64,000 nt of DNA. It comes from Fistularia commersonii (Eukaryota; Chordata; Actinopteri; Syngnathiformes; Fistulariidae). The position numbers were made by a program, and so were the translations under genes. Numbering within the stretch: position 1 is the first letter of the stretch; each line of letters begins with the position of its first letter. Shown here in pieces: positions 24,251-37,700 of the stretch. The notes under the pieces are model-generated. The model was not told the origin of the DNA and searched no databases. It was given only the letters and a program-made list of their open reading frames with translations. The stretch covers positions 19,353,567 through 19,417,566 of the forward strand of contig JBBMNZ010000005.1 of assembly GCA_037954325.1 (NCBI GenBank), in the 5' to 3' direction.

Positions 24251-27200
24251 TTGCCTTTACATCACAAGTCTTCAAAATCTAAGTATGACAATACAAAGAG
24301 AGGGGTATTGGATATTATTATAAGAATCCCGCTTGAGTTCTCATCCAGTTTTGTTTTGTATCCGCGCACCTCTAGTTCAAGCCTTTTAACCTCACTGAAG
24401 CAAACTGACCTTGATTGATGGAGCAATATTTTCAACTTCTCCCAGTGTGAAGTTTTTCAATGCGCACAATAAATGTTCACACACAACCGTAGGAGAGCAG
24501 CAACCGCCCCCCATTCTCTCACTGTATTTTTGTTTTGTTTCAAGCTGTAAAACAATTCACTGGCTCATCACATAATTTATCCAGACCTGGTGGTATCAAA
24601 CAGACAGAGCGATGGCATGATCAACGACCACCGACTGACAACGCCTCATGTGGCTTTTAAACAGAAAAGCGAATGCGAAAGTACGGTTCTGCAAATCGAG
24701 CCGTTTTGGACAATTTTATTCGGCTTTTATGGAAATGTGACTTCAATTTGATGTTTTGAATGCATCGACTTAAACCGCCAAGATCAGATCCGAATACTGT
24801 ATCAGTGTCACGGGAGCAACTTTAAATTGAGGGGAAAAAAAAAAAAAAACCCTGTAGATTTCAGCAAGTTTGAAAGCAGTTGTGGGGAGGGTTTGCTTTC
24901 ACAGGTATTGATTGAACTGTCCTTGGCTAGATGAATGTCATGCACAAGTTAAATTGAGTGGTGTTCTACTGTAATGCAGACAGGGAGATTGGATATGATG
25001 ATAGAATGAATCCATTACAACCACAGAATGACTCTGAGCCAGCCAGAGAGAATTGGGTCACTGGCTAATTGGACTGAAATACATCAGCTTCGCCTTGCAC
25101 GCGCGCACACACACACGCTTCCACTCGCACGCTGACACACTCACACATACTGTACAGACTGCTGGCATGAATTTACATTCGAATCTGCATGACTACGCAT
25201 TTTAAAAGCCCCTTTGTTCAGTTAAGCTTGCATAAATGCGAGAGGAAAAACACAACACCTGCGGTTGCAGCACCTGTGCGCGCACGACCAAGTATTATTC
25301 TATCGATAGACGGTAATTTAATGGTAAATTAGGATAATACGGAAGCAGTCGGTTTTTCGAGGGGTAGCCCAGACGCGACTTAAGAATTTACATTACGCGC
25401 CACTTAATCCTGTACACGGGATCCCACTTACCTATGACAGCACTCACACACGTACCATGCATGCATGAGGACGTGACATTTCCTCGCAAGCATTTTTACA
25501 GCTAATGGGAGTTTAGCGGATCATTATTCTGAGAATTGTTCACCCTTAAGTTTCTCTGTTGCAGGGCAGAAAAGGGGTGAAAAAAAAAAAAGGAGGAACA
25601 GAGGCAGCGTGAAGCTGGGGAGAACATTGCAGACAAATAAAGGAGAAGGACGGAGGAGAGGCGAGTAAAATAGAACAAATAAGGAGGGGTAAACAAGTTA
25701 ATTATTTTTTTCATACTGAGTCTGAGCTTCAGAGGCACTTGGAAAATGAAAGCACAAAAATAGTCCTGGAGACAAACAGTAACAGAAATTTTAATCCCTC
25801 AAGGTGTTTACACATTTTGCTGTATCATGCTACAGTCAGGCAGCTCAAGGCTGAAGGAGGAATCAGAGGAGGAGGGAAAGGAGAAGAACACACACACACA
25901 CACACACACGCGCACATACGTTCACACTTTAGCCTTGACGTATTTCACCGCCGAGCACCAAAAACAGCAGCGAGGTTTGAAGGAGAGACACTTTTATCCA
26001 GCAGATTTATGAGGATTGTGAGATTATAAGGATTGTTAGCAGGAGATGCAGTGAAATGGGGATCAATGGAAATGACTGTCGGGGATTGTGTTTATGCTCC
26101 TACGTCGTGCACGCCTCTCCGCTCGCACTTTCCCTTTACCTGCCATGTCTTTATTGCCTTCTATTGCAGGCTCTCCCTTCCTCCCTTTTCTCGCTCTCCC
26201 TCCCATATTCTTGATGATTAGCGATATTCTTTAAAACCCCCTGGCAGAAACCATCAATATAGCAGCTCTGCGTTAAATAAGGTACGACTTAATGATTAAA
26301 TGAATCATTAATAGACCGCGGTAGCGGTTTGGTGAACATATGGCTGGACTACTCGGAGCTCGAATTGAGACGTACGTATGCTCCCTTTTATTCTTGCTCT
26401 TTCTACTTCATTACGCACATATGAATCTTAGGGGGGGGGCAGAACTTTGGGAGTTGCAAGAAGTCTTTCCCTGCTTCTCATTTATTTATGCATGGCAGAC
26501 AGAGAGAGAGAGAGAGAGAGCGAGGGGAAGAGTCAGATGGCAGGCAGAGGGAGGAAGATTGGATGAGAGATGCGGAGAGACAAAAGAAGAAAAAGGGAGA
26601 TGTAGGAAAAAAAAGATTGGGGTCAAAGAGGCACGCGTGAACGATGAGTGATCATCAAACGGCTAAAAGAAAAAAAAAAAAAAAAAGGGATGCGCAGACA
26701 TATTTGAATGTTTTTCCTCTCACATCTGATTCAAATTAACAGCCGGAGTTGACAGCAAACCCTCTTTGCCCCTGGGATGGCATTGCATGCATGCGTGCGG
26801 TGCGTGAACAGGAGTGAATTATTCAGGCAAGCTGAGACTCACTAAGTAAACATTAAGCCTACAAGGAGATGCAGCCTCACATACCTTGTATTTAGAAAGC
26901 CTCTCTGGCTTCCTCCGGGGTCCTGCAGACAGATGGGACTGGAAATGTGTCACTGGGTCAAACAGACATTGGCCATCCTGATACCACGGTGACTGCTATC
27001 ACCTCTATTAACCCTTGAGAAAATTAGGTGGACTGGTGATTATGGACATGATCATCCAAACTGAAGAACAGAGTGGTCGAGCTAGAACAAATTCTAGGCA
27101 AATTGACCGATTTCCATCAAATATGTCAGCAGTTTGCACTCCGGTGTGATGAATTCACCAGGTTATGTTTAAACTGACTGGAGGCATGGTGATGTAAAGG

Positions 27201-28990
27201 AAGGGGTGTTTCCTCAGAGTCTGAGACCCTCTGAACAGGTGCACCATCACAGCGGAAGCCTAGAGGACACTTATATGTCGACACTTGGTCCCACAAGAGC
27301 CCCAGACCGCCGGGGTTCACGTGCTCTGAGGAAATCGGTATCTTCCGAATTCCGATTCACAATCGTGATTTTCCGCTTCGAACCTCCAAAAGGTGCCGAA
27401 GACCCATTTCTGGGAGATGCCTCCCGATAACAAAGCACCGCCAGGGTTTTGATTCGGTCTGCTTAGGTTTTTATTGTTGGCTGACGTCCATCTGAGTATT
27501 GCAACCAATGAAAAAAGGTGTTCCTGTGTTACAGGAGGGTATCTAGAACATACACTCCTTTGAATTGGGTTCCAAGGAGCTGAGAGTGCACGGAGCACTT
27601 GTAAGTGAGGGGCAAAAGTAGAAAAGTGAGATTTGGCATGAATGTCACGACTCACCCGCAAGTCAAACAAATCACTTTCACCGCAAGGGAGCCTCTGACT
27701 TTCATTTCAAACCCTTTAAAAGCATAAAGTTATGATTTCACCGCAAGTTATGTAGCATAACTCTTTTTCTACTTCACTTGTCCACCACCTCTTTGCACCA
27801 TTTCAGACGGTTGCCTAGAAACCACACAATGATGACAAGATTCCAAGAAATCACGGCTCTCAGAAATTATCCACACATTTTAGCACTTAACTCTCCATAA
27901 AACCACCAACTGTCATTCCTATATTTATTTCATGAGGTTTCAAGGTTCCAGCAGGCTGGTCAGCAGCATCGACCATTTTAAAAAAATAAATAAAAATAAT
28001 AAATTGGAGGCGGATGTTCGAGCCACCTCAGCGGAAATTGGTAAAAGGCTGAAGTGTCAATTTTTGCTTTTGCTGTTAAACGTTAGACATAAATTATTCA
28101 TAACGGCACAAGACAGCATACAAATTGATAACATACAGGCCATACAGCTGGCAGCGACAAGTGTTTACAACAGTGTTTGACATTTCATTAGCATCTGAAT
28201 TGCTGTGCCCTCCTGTAAAAAAAAAAAAAAAAAAAAAACATAAAAAAAAAACAGTAAATTTCGATTGGTATATTGGCGGTTGGGATGATTTACTTTAAAT
28301 TCTTATTGCCTTAATATTTGTTCAGGTCAACAGAGCTTCTTTATATTGAGCGCTCTCATGCTATAGTGTTTACATAATCATTGTGTGTCGAGGCCGGATT
28401 TGTTATTAAAATGAGCAGCTTACGGTGATACAAGTGTGGCACTTTTTCCTAATGTTGTAATCCACAGTTTTTCATCCTCTCTTCATGCACGAGTAAAAGC
28501 AGTTTAGCTTCAGCTCACCCCCCTCCCGCAACCAATAAGAAATACCTCGAGGTTCCGATGGAAAATGATTAATCTGAACATTCAGAGTGAAATAACGCAG
28601 CGGTATGTACGTAGAAGTTTCCCGATACAAACATATCTGTTTCATTCCTGTTATTCGATTTTCACCTGCGTGCCCTTACAATAATTATCCAGTTATTACA
28701 TTCCGTTTCAAAAGTTTGCTGCGAGCTGCCGCCCGCGTCGTATCTCCACTTTTTTCACTTTTTTTTCTTTTTTTTTTGGTGCCCTGGAGTCGACTGGTGG
28801 AGTAGTGCAACGCGGGTTAGCTGTCTCACCCCCATCACCTATCCAGATCTGCAGGATGGATGTACCCCTGTGGAAATTAGCGCCTGGATTATGCAAATCC
28901 AAATTGAACTGTGAAGTTAAGAGGCTCGGCCCAGTGACCTCGTCATCGCACACAGGCTGGGGGGCGAGGCTACAGATCTACATACAGTGT

Positions 28991-29026
<36 letters not shown>

Positions 29027-32000
29027 AGAGAATCACCATGTGGAAGAGCTTCCAATAATTTCTCTCTCTCTCTCTCTCTCTCTCTCCAGTGCACTTGGTT
29101 TCTCACTCCCTTGTCTTTGTGTGTGTGTGTGTGTGTGTGTGTAAGCATACATCTGTGAAAATTTGGGACAACTCTAATTGCCAAACCAACATTCAGCTCA
29201 CGCGCACGTGCAGGACTGGCGATCGGACACGCGCTCTTGGAGAAAGAGTGGTACCTCCATCGGTCCAGAGGACACAGCTCTTGGGGGTCCTGGATGCTAA
29301 TTTCAAAAATTCACAACGTGACAGTGTTTTTCAAATGTCTGTCCTCTTGAGGCGGACCGATCGAGGTGAGGCCGACACACAAATAAAAGCACACATGCAC
29401 TTTGCACAGATTGCTGGTATGAACAGCTCAGATAGCTGAATCTATGACTATGCCACAATTCTCAAAAAAAAAAAAAAAACAGGTATCCAGCTCCTGTCCA
29501 TAAACATGCAATGACATTCCACTGTGGAACACAACAAAAATGTACATACATCTTTGGCTTGCATGTATAAACCGCTGTCACAGGACCTGCAGCAGAAGTG
29601 TGGAGTCTAATAATATTTGAGATTTAATTACCCAGTGCCAAGATCCAGCGTCAGTTTGACTCCGATAGCGTTGAGAAGCAACTCACAACATGAGACTGGA
29701 TAAAAAGGAGGAAATACACAGAGTGACATTTGAGTTCTATAAACATCTATGAATCCTCCTTTTCTCTTCTTTAAAGGGCCTCACACTACCCGGCCTGACA
29801 AATACTCCATGACACTTGACAGACATTAACATTTGCAAACCGATGGACCTATATAGGTTCTCGTTTTACTACTCTCGTGCTGTTTTGCAAATTTGATCAG
29901 ACACACAAATCATACTTGTGCGCACACACTCGCTGTCTGCCAGATTAGCACAGCTTCCCCCCCTGATAGTATGCTGGAAAAAAAAAAAGGATTCGGATTC
30001 TGAATGCATTTGTACATGTGTGAACTTGTGTGTGCTTGCAGTGACACACCAGACAAGACGACAGCAGAGCGTGTGGGCGCTGTGCTGCAAAGACAGAAAT
30101 GTTGCAAACCTGAAGTGAGTGAGAGAAAACAGAAGATCTTAAAGGTCAAAGGTCGGTCACAGAACTCAAACGGAGGGTAGGACGCTGTATGAAAGAGAGG
30201 AAAAACATTTCAATTGCTACTCCGGTCATCCGAATGCTTTTCAGTTGAATATTTTTTAGTTGGAACCTTAGATGCAATTGAATTGCAAAGTCTTAAACAA
30301 TATATGCAACCTCTTTGAGGATTCATCGTAAACTCTGATATTGATCACGCATGGTCACGATAAATGAATGATACAGCCACAGTTCAGGTACAGAGACAAC
30401 CACGTGCACAATGGAGGACCATGCCGCATTGTATTATATTAACTTTAAGCAAAGTTATATCGCATACATTTGCCAGAAAAAAGTTGAAATGTCTCCAGGC
30501 ATCAGGGCAGGTCACTGCAAGCAAGTGGACATGAGTGGAAGGTGAAGATGTGAAGTGGTTTAAGTGCTAAGTCTTATTTTTCCTGCACTGGCGCGGCTAA
30601 TGCCCAAACAGCCACAAGATATAGCAACCTCTAAAGCGTGGAGTAAGAAAGCACGGTGGCAGTGTTAATTTTACACGTCAGTGTTGCTCTACCACCGTAT
30701 AATTTACTGGGTGTCAAATGAGTTAAAAGCACGGCTGCGGGTATATCGTAAATGTAATTTAAAAATGTCCAAAGTGAGCGACAAAAGCGGGTTTCAACCG
30801 TAAGCAAACAAGCTGACGCGTAACCTCATTTAACCCCAAAACGCGAGTTGGCCTATAAATACGACGCAGCCTCGCAGAACAGCTCGAGACTGCAGTTGTA
30901 AAATTCTGACACACGTTGACACGGACTCAAACTCAGGGGGCTGATCCCCTGCATGTTAATCGTATCCAGGATTTATTCACGCGCCATGACACTCTCTCTC
31001 CCCCATCATTTCTCTCTGCTTCATTGTCAGCCTCCCCCCTTCTTTTCCTCTAAGAACCCCCCCCCCTTTTTTCCGCCCACTTTTCATTTCCCAGTGACAC
31101 AGAGGATCATATCCTCTCTCTGGAGGATGTGATGTAACTTAATGCAGGTCACTGATACACAGAAAGGCCCCTATCCCACCTCTAACTCAGTTAGTCACTG
31201 TAAGTGAGAGAGTCGAGGCAGACCTCGGGGTCTGATTGCATGCTTTTGTATAGATGGTACTATGGATGCATGGATCGGCGCAGCTTTTCGCTCTGGCCTA
31301 ATTGTGTGTGTTTATGCAGCACATGTGATGCCTGCCAACCCCGATCATTAGTCATGGACATTTGATACTGCCCTCTGAATTTTTCCTGCATCCCGCCGGG
31401 TGCTGACAGGGTCGTTATGACCTTAACACACATCCTGACCTCCGCGGCGCTTCACAAACACGCCGAGCATTTGTTTATTTATTTTAAAGCGACGATGATC
31501 AGGGGGACTGCATTCGGCTTTTCGAGATGATCGCGGTAGCAATGAGAGCTTTCCAAATGCGATCCCTGAACAAAAACAGCATGTCCTTGTTTGTTTTTCG
31601 CAGGGGCTGAGAGGCCTTTTATACTTGAAAGAATAGAAATAGCGGAGATCATTTTCTGCGGAGGAAAAAAAAAAAAAAAAAAGATATATTTCGTACGTAA
31701 AACATTTTTATAACGGTAGTCATTTCCGTTCTTTGCACTGGCCAGTGTTTTACGCTCTGTTAAACTGTATACATTTCAAGTTTTATGGAAAAATTGAAAT
31801 CGACAGAGAACCTAGCAGGGTCTGTTTTCAAGGATGGTCTTCTCAGAAAGGTTTCTGCTGTTTCAATTAATTAAAGGTCATTCATTTTTTTTTCCCCCAG
31901 GTGGTTTCGAGGAAAATTCACGAACAAGTGCTTTGAATTCACTTGAGTCACAATAGCCTTTTGTTGGTATAAAAGCCAGAGACAAAGATAGGGTTTGCTT

Positions 32001-33684
32001 CAACATCCAGAGTGGTTTCAAAGGAAGATGGGTAATGAGTACTGCAACAAGGTTTTCCTAATTAGAGTAAAAAGGGACAACATGACAATTTGGCCTGCCG
32101 GCTCATTCCCAGTGTGTTGTGGGGCAGCTGGTTTGCCTCTCAGAAGATCACCTGCACCAGGGTTTACGTGCACTGACTGAAAAAGCGTGAGATTGTAGGA
32201 CTGCAGGATGAATGCGTCGTGTAAGTTGTGTGACTTTTGAAGGTTAAAGCAGGTTCAAATACAGACATTGCATATTTCAAGATTATTGCCCTGATTATTC
32301 TAACAACTTGCAGTTGCTTGCCTAACTTGCAAAGAAGCGCGTGTCTCTTCCTCATTAAAAATAATCTCTAAAAATACATTATTATTTTGTGAGCTGCATG
32401 CATTTACGCATGAATTAAAGCACATTAGCACGGTATTTTTCTCCTGTGCAATAAAAAAAAAAAAAAAATCCCCTCAGCATAAATGAGCAGTTAAAATGCT
32501 CGATAAGTATAAGAAGAAGAAACAGAATTCACTCCTCAAGTGTGGCCTGCAGCCAGAGTTAAAACATTATGTCAGTAAAACAAGATTGCATGGGGTTTTG
32601 TTTTCGGAAAATTACCACGTTTTTGCCTTTTTCTTCGCAACTGTTCAACTCCTAACTTTGGCCTCCTTTTGATATTTAAACATAGGGTTAAAATCAATGA
32701 ATATTATTCATTTTACGAATGCTCATATATGACGGGACCAGTTTTTCAAAAATGTCAACTGACCGGTTCCCACAGTCAGGCCTCCTGGTCTTAGTGACCT
32801 GCTCGGGACACAATCACAGTATTGCAGAGAGATAAACTTCTAAGAATGTCACCGTTTTATACAAATCTGACAAACGTATGCAGCGGGTGTGTCCTGCGCA
32901 CGGAGAAAAATCGAGAGAGACGCCGCTGACCCTGGATTACAGAGCCAATTCAAGCATTGACCAAACAGAATGAAAGAAAGAAGAGGAGAACAAAAGTAGG
33001 ATACAGGTAAGGTTAGTATATTAGCGGGAGAAATGAAGGGAGGGAGAGAAAGAAAGAAAGATGAATAATATCTGTATTATTTCCTTTGGGACAATAACAT
33101 TGACAACATGTCATGATTATTTATCATGTGAGCCCTTCAGGAAATCACCTGTAAGGAAATGATGTAGAACGTTGCTTCCGCATTTACATTTCTCTTGGAG
33201 CGGCTCCATTCTATTTTACTGGAAGTAACGATCGTGTAAGAGACATTCAAAAGTCATTAGGATATTCGTGAATAATGTCGATGCAGAGAGGCTCTGTTCA
33301 AGACTGTCCGGAGTCACTCGATGTTTTTAATCAGACAAGAAGTCTATTCTAATCAATAGGGAAGCCAGAGCAGGAAAAAAGCAATATGACACATATTAAC
33401 TGCAGAACGGCCGCTTAGACTGCAAAACATTCACTGTTTGGAAAAGTAATAGTAACAACTATTACAGGATGCAGCCGGGCGGTTTTAAGTAAAGTTATTA
33501 GAGCACAATGTCTTGGCTGCTTTTTAATTTTCCACATCAATATGTATCAATTGAGAAGAAAAGGAATATCTAAACTGAAATTTGTCACTGTAAGTCGCAA
33601 ACGAGAGTAATAATCATTTTCTGATTACGTTCCTGTTAACAAACTAAAGATTAATTGTTATATATTCTGCTTATATTACACTCA
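24251..33684. other. Long gene-free interval
   Basis: No exon recognised. Landmarks: CA tract 25888-25909, AG tract 26501-26520, A-runs near 28218-28239 and 31664-31682, and the CA - CT - GT trio at 28992-29141. Sequence around 26870-27060 and 31190-31400 is non-repetitive and could hold regulatory DNA, but nothing in it proves this. Confidence 0.5.
28992..29141. repeat. Three dinucleotide tracts: (CA)n, (TC)n, (GT)n
   Basis: (CA)n at about 28993-29023, (TC)n at 29059-29087 and (GT)n at 29118-29141. The first and last are complementary and could pair with each other. Confidence 0.85.
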
Positions 33685-33945
33685 GGGTCACATACTGGGG
33701 AGGCTGGAGCCTTCCCCAGCTGTTAGCCCTGGACCGGTCGCCTGTTGATTGGGTAGATCGATGATTTCCATTGAACCTTCTGCAAATTTCCTGCAGGGAG
33801 GAAACCGGAAAACCTGGATGAACCCCATGCAGACACCAGAGAACATGGAGACTCCACACAGAAAGGCTCCCTTGTCAGAACCCAACCAGGGAACTTCTTG
33901 CTGTGAGGCGGTAGCACTAACCACGGCGTCACCATGTCCAGCCAA
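33685..33945 (-). mobile_element. tRNA-derived SINE
   Basis: On the minus strand it opens GGACATGGTGACGCCGTGGT, continues with CCTCACAGCAAGAAGTTCCC and a GGTTGGGTTCTGAC B-box-like word, then the body typical of this very common teleost SINE (TCCATGTTCTCTGGTGTCTG, GTCCAGGGCTAACAGCTGGG). It is better preserved than the copy at 23460 and carries no coding function. Confidence 0.7.
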
Positions 33946-34057
33946 ATTACCAATTCAAATGGGATGAATAATAATCGTGCTGCTAACAGATAATAGAGTA
34001 TAAGTAATAGTAGTATTAAGTGTTTACATAACACAGCTGCAGCAACTGTGTGTAATA

Positions 34058-34741
34058 CAGCGATCCCTCGCTATAACGCGGTTTACTTTTCACGGTTTCG
34101 CTACTTCCCGGACTTGCATCGTGCATTGTGTTCTGCATTCTGATTGGCTAAAAAGTCACTCCGCTTCTTCTCTACCTGTGCTTCAGTAACGTTGCAGATC
34201 AATATGTACACGTACGTAAAACAGCTTGCCAAATTTACATGACGTACGTGCAAATTCTCTTGCAATTTCGAGTTTCTCTAAAACCCATAATGTTGACAAA
34301 ACACTCTGGAGCGACAAAAGCACCTTGCAGGGCCCAAAAGGCAGCGGAAGATGCTATCTATGGCAGATAAAGTTAAACTTCTGGACATGCTAAGGGAAGG
34401 TAAAAGCTATGCGGCTGTAGGTCGGCGTTACGGAATGAATGAATCTTCCGTTTGTTCCATAAAGAAGGAAGAAAAAAACCCAAGGACAACAGCAGCAATG
34501 TATAATAGAGTATTTACAGTACAGAAGTTATTTGTTGAAAAAAGCGTTTCTAAAGTACAGTACTTTTATTTGTGAAACAAATGATTGAACCTGTAAAATG
34601 GTTTGTTTTTTCTTTTCAATGTATAATAGAGTATTTAATTGTATAATAATTGTCAAAAAAATAAAGGTTTCTACTTCACGGATCTTGCCTATCACGGGTT
34701 CTTTTTGGAACGTAATCCCCGCGAAAAACAAGGGTATACTG
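34058..34741 (+). mobile_element. Tigger/pogo-like element, 684 bp, with truncated transposase
   Basis: Ends CAGCGATCCCTCGCTATAAC and (reverse complement) CAGTATACCCTTGTTTTTCG form an imperfect terminal inverted repeat flanked by TA on both sides. ATG 34351 begins a frame with MLSMADKVKLLDMLREGKSY and GRRYGMNESSV, the CENP-B/psq-type helix-turn-helix of Tigger/pogo transposases. The frame runs out after about 50 recognisable residues and the DDE domain is missing. A related copy lies in the hyaluronidase intron at 55190-55751 in the opposite orientation. Confidence 0.82.
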
Positions 34742-37700
34742 TATATGACTCTGAATTTGGTGATTAGACTTTTCTTGGCTCCACGGCTGATCCCCTCCAG
34801 CAAAAACAATCTTTGATTTAAATGTTTCTCTGTAGGGAAGCCATGACAATCCACACTTTCCAACTGATAACCTTTTCTGGCAAAGAGATCGGTGAATACA
34901 AATCCTAGAGTGATTTGGCACAAGTTTAATCTCTTATTAATTGCCATGTAAACTTTGCTCAAGTTCATATTTGTTGCTGAAAATCATTGAACATGTTTTA
35001 TGAGCGTTACTTAACATTTTCTGGCCAATTATTAATGGTACCTGCCAAGATGAAAGTGAGTACCAACACTGAAATATCTCTGTTAATCGTTTGTAACTAA
35101 ACACGACATGTTATCATTAAATGACTGCTCTCTGTGATCTCAATGAAATGCATGTTAATCCCGAATAAATCGCACAAGAGATTCGTGTGAAAACGTTCCC
35201 GTGGGCTCTGCTTTATACGAATGAAAAATGATCTACGACAATAACATTCGCGCTTTGTTCATATAAAACGAATGCTGAAAAATAGTTCAACCACAATAAA
35301 AGATGGTAATCTATCAGAACAAGCCATCAATTGAAAATATTATTCCGTAATATTGAGGGTGAGAAATAACAACGTGTAAAGTGATTTGAAGAAAGTGGAG
35401 AGCGAGTAGCTTGCGGCTGTCCGGCGATCTCCTGTCAGAGCAATAAGTCGTGCCAAGTGTTCCACTTTGGTTGCCCTGGGCTTCTGCACAACACATAGAT
35501 CTGGTGACAAAAATCTCCCGAACATGCTTTGTATGAATGATGGGTCGCCGTCGAGCCGTCGAGCCGTCGAGCCGGCTCCCAGCGTGAAGCTTGTCCTCTA
35601 TAATTTCAGCCGGCCTGCAGTCTTCGGGGGCCAGTTTAACTGTTCTATTAATTAGCGTAGTTGCTGTCTCTTTGTGGACGGATCGGTTGGTGTCACGCTC
35701 CGGCCCCGGTGAAAGAGGACAAGCCCAACCCTTATCTGGTTTCTGGAAATGACTAAATCTCCACGCGGAAAGCAAAACATTTCCATGACATTCTGTCATC
35801 TCCCTCATCGTTGTTTGCTGCTTTTGTCAGGCCCTTCACCTCTTCACCCCCCTTCCCACCCAGGCCAGGCCATAAGCAGATGAAATTCCTCACTGGAGGA
35901 CTTATGATAAAGCTCTATTATGGAAAAATTGCAAACGTGTTTCCGAAACATATCAAGGGTGTTGATGTCTAAAACATTTACTGCTAATGATAGTTAAAGG
36001 ATTTTACTTTACTGTTAAATCTATCTTCATGGTAAAGGTTTACTAAAGAGTTTGTGATTTGAAATGTTGTGATTACTGGCCTACCTGGCAGCGTTTTCCT
36101 GCGAGTAAATCATCAAGTTTCAGGGTAAAGCATTCAAAAAATCCTCTAGAGAGTTTTATTGGGGGGGGTGTTGTTGTTTGATTTTCTGTCGTATGGTTGT
36201 TTTTTTGTTTTTCCTCATTGTTTATTTCCATCCGGAGCAAAGTCACATCTTGAGAGGATTAGCAACTTTCATTTTTTAAGGCTGTGAGGGGATTTTGACA
36301 TCACAGAGTTGAAGGAAGTGTCTTATTTCCATATTGTAGCAGTTGTTATGTTTATCACAGACACAGGTTGCACTCTCTCGGAGCAGGAGTACAGGCATTT
36401 TCCCATTTAGAGTGACACATTCAAGGCAAAATGCATTAGAATGAGCACATTTGGTCTGCTTCTGAACACACCAGAATTGACTGGTTTATCCCAGAAATCA
36501 CGTCAAACAATAGATTCGATGTTTAAAGTTTAGGAAGGTAAACAAAGTTACATTAATCAGGAGAAAATCTTGAAAAAAAATAAAGTTTTTTTTTTTTGTT
36601 GTAAATAATTACGCATTCGTTCCAGCACCATTTCTTAAGTTGTTTTTAAAAGATGAGTTGCAAACTCATAAACAGCTACGAGAATCCTATAGCTGAAAAT
36701 TCAAACTTTACAAGTAGACAAGACACAACAAAACAACAATGAGGTCAGGGGTCAGATGAAGGTCAAGCCACCCACTCACTTTTTCCGGTTTGCCTCCTGG
36801 CGTCACGGTTACGTGGCAACGTCCTACACTCGGCTTTTGCTGGCTGTCTGCACATCCACGCATGGCGCTGACCCATCACCCATTGCGATGATGACTCTGG
36901 AGCTGCGGCTCCCTCTTGTTCCATAAAATCCTCCGGCTCCCCTTCTGTTCTCTCTCTCTGTGCGGACAAAGAAAAAGACAGGCAGTGAGTTAATGTGAAT
37001 ACCGCAGACACGTGGGGGGGGGGGGGTTATTTCACAGACAAAGGGGTGACCAGACATAGAAATAGGGGAGAGAGCATCTACAATGATCCATATCACTCCA
37101 TCTCTGATAAATGTGCTACACTGAGGCAGGTTGTACCAATCAGGACAAGGCATACAGGATCGGAATCCCGGTATCCCATAGCTACAATCTCTCAGAACCC
37201 TCCGGGGTGCGCAGTGGATGGTAAACAAAAAGGAAAGGATGCGAGAAGGCCTCCAAAGTGTCATCCATGTTGTCCATCTCCGCACCCAGGTGAGCAAGAT
37301 TAAATAATCCCATCATTGGTGCTGCTGATTGACTAGACGGAAAGAGACAGACACGCGCAGCGTCGGGCTCCGCGAATAAAGCCAGAGGCAAACAGAGGAC
37401 AGACACTGTCTGGAATCAGGTAAACAGGGGGTTCTGGACTGCCGGACAGTTCACTAACCGGGTTTGCTCTTGCTGATTAAACCATGACAGAAGAGGGACC
37501 TCTGGCACAGGAAGGAGGAATAAACAAGTGTCAAAGGAGGGGAAGAAGGACTCGTACTTGCCTCCGGGACTGTAGATAAAGGCTCGAGTAGGGAAAAAAT
37601 AGTTAATACAAGTATGGGAAAGTTTGATGGGAACAGCTATCGGAAGATTTGGGCATGTAAGTGAAAGGTTAAAATGGGTTTTGCAGAGAAAACCAGTATC

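Noticed and set aside
33685..33945. Functional tRNA gene
   Set aside because: A- and B-box-like words are degenerate and attached to a SINE body; no cloverleaf can be drawn with confidence.
34528..34968. 146-codon minus-strand frame
   Set aside because: Partly antisense to the Tigger-like element; the rest is AT-rich non-coding DNA.
35314..35808. 164-codon minus-strand open frame
   Set aside because: No domain, no neighbouring exons, no splice context, begins at an ordinary position in non-coding sequence and includes a short GTCGAGCC repeat.
36824..37297. 157-codon minus-strand frame
   Set aside because: No recognisable family and composition like the surrounding DNA; it could lie in a non-coding RNA, but there is no evidence.
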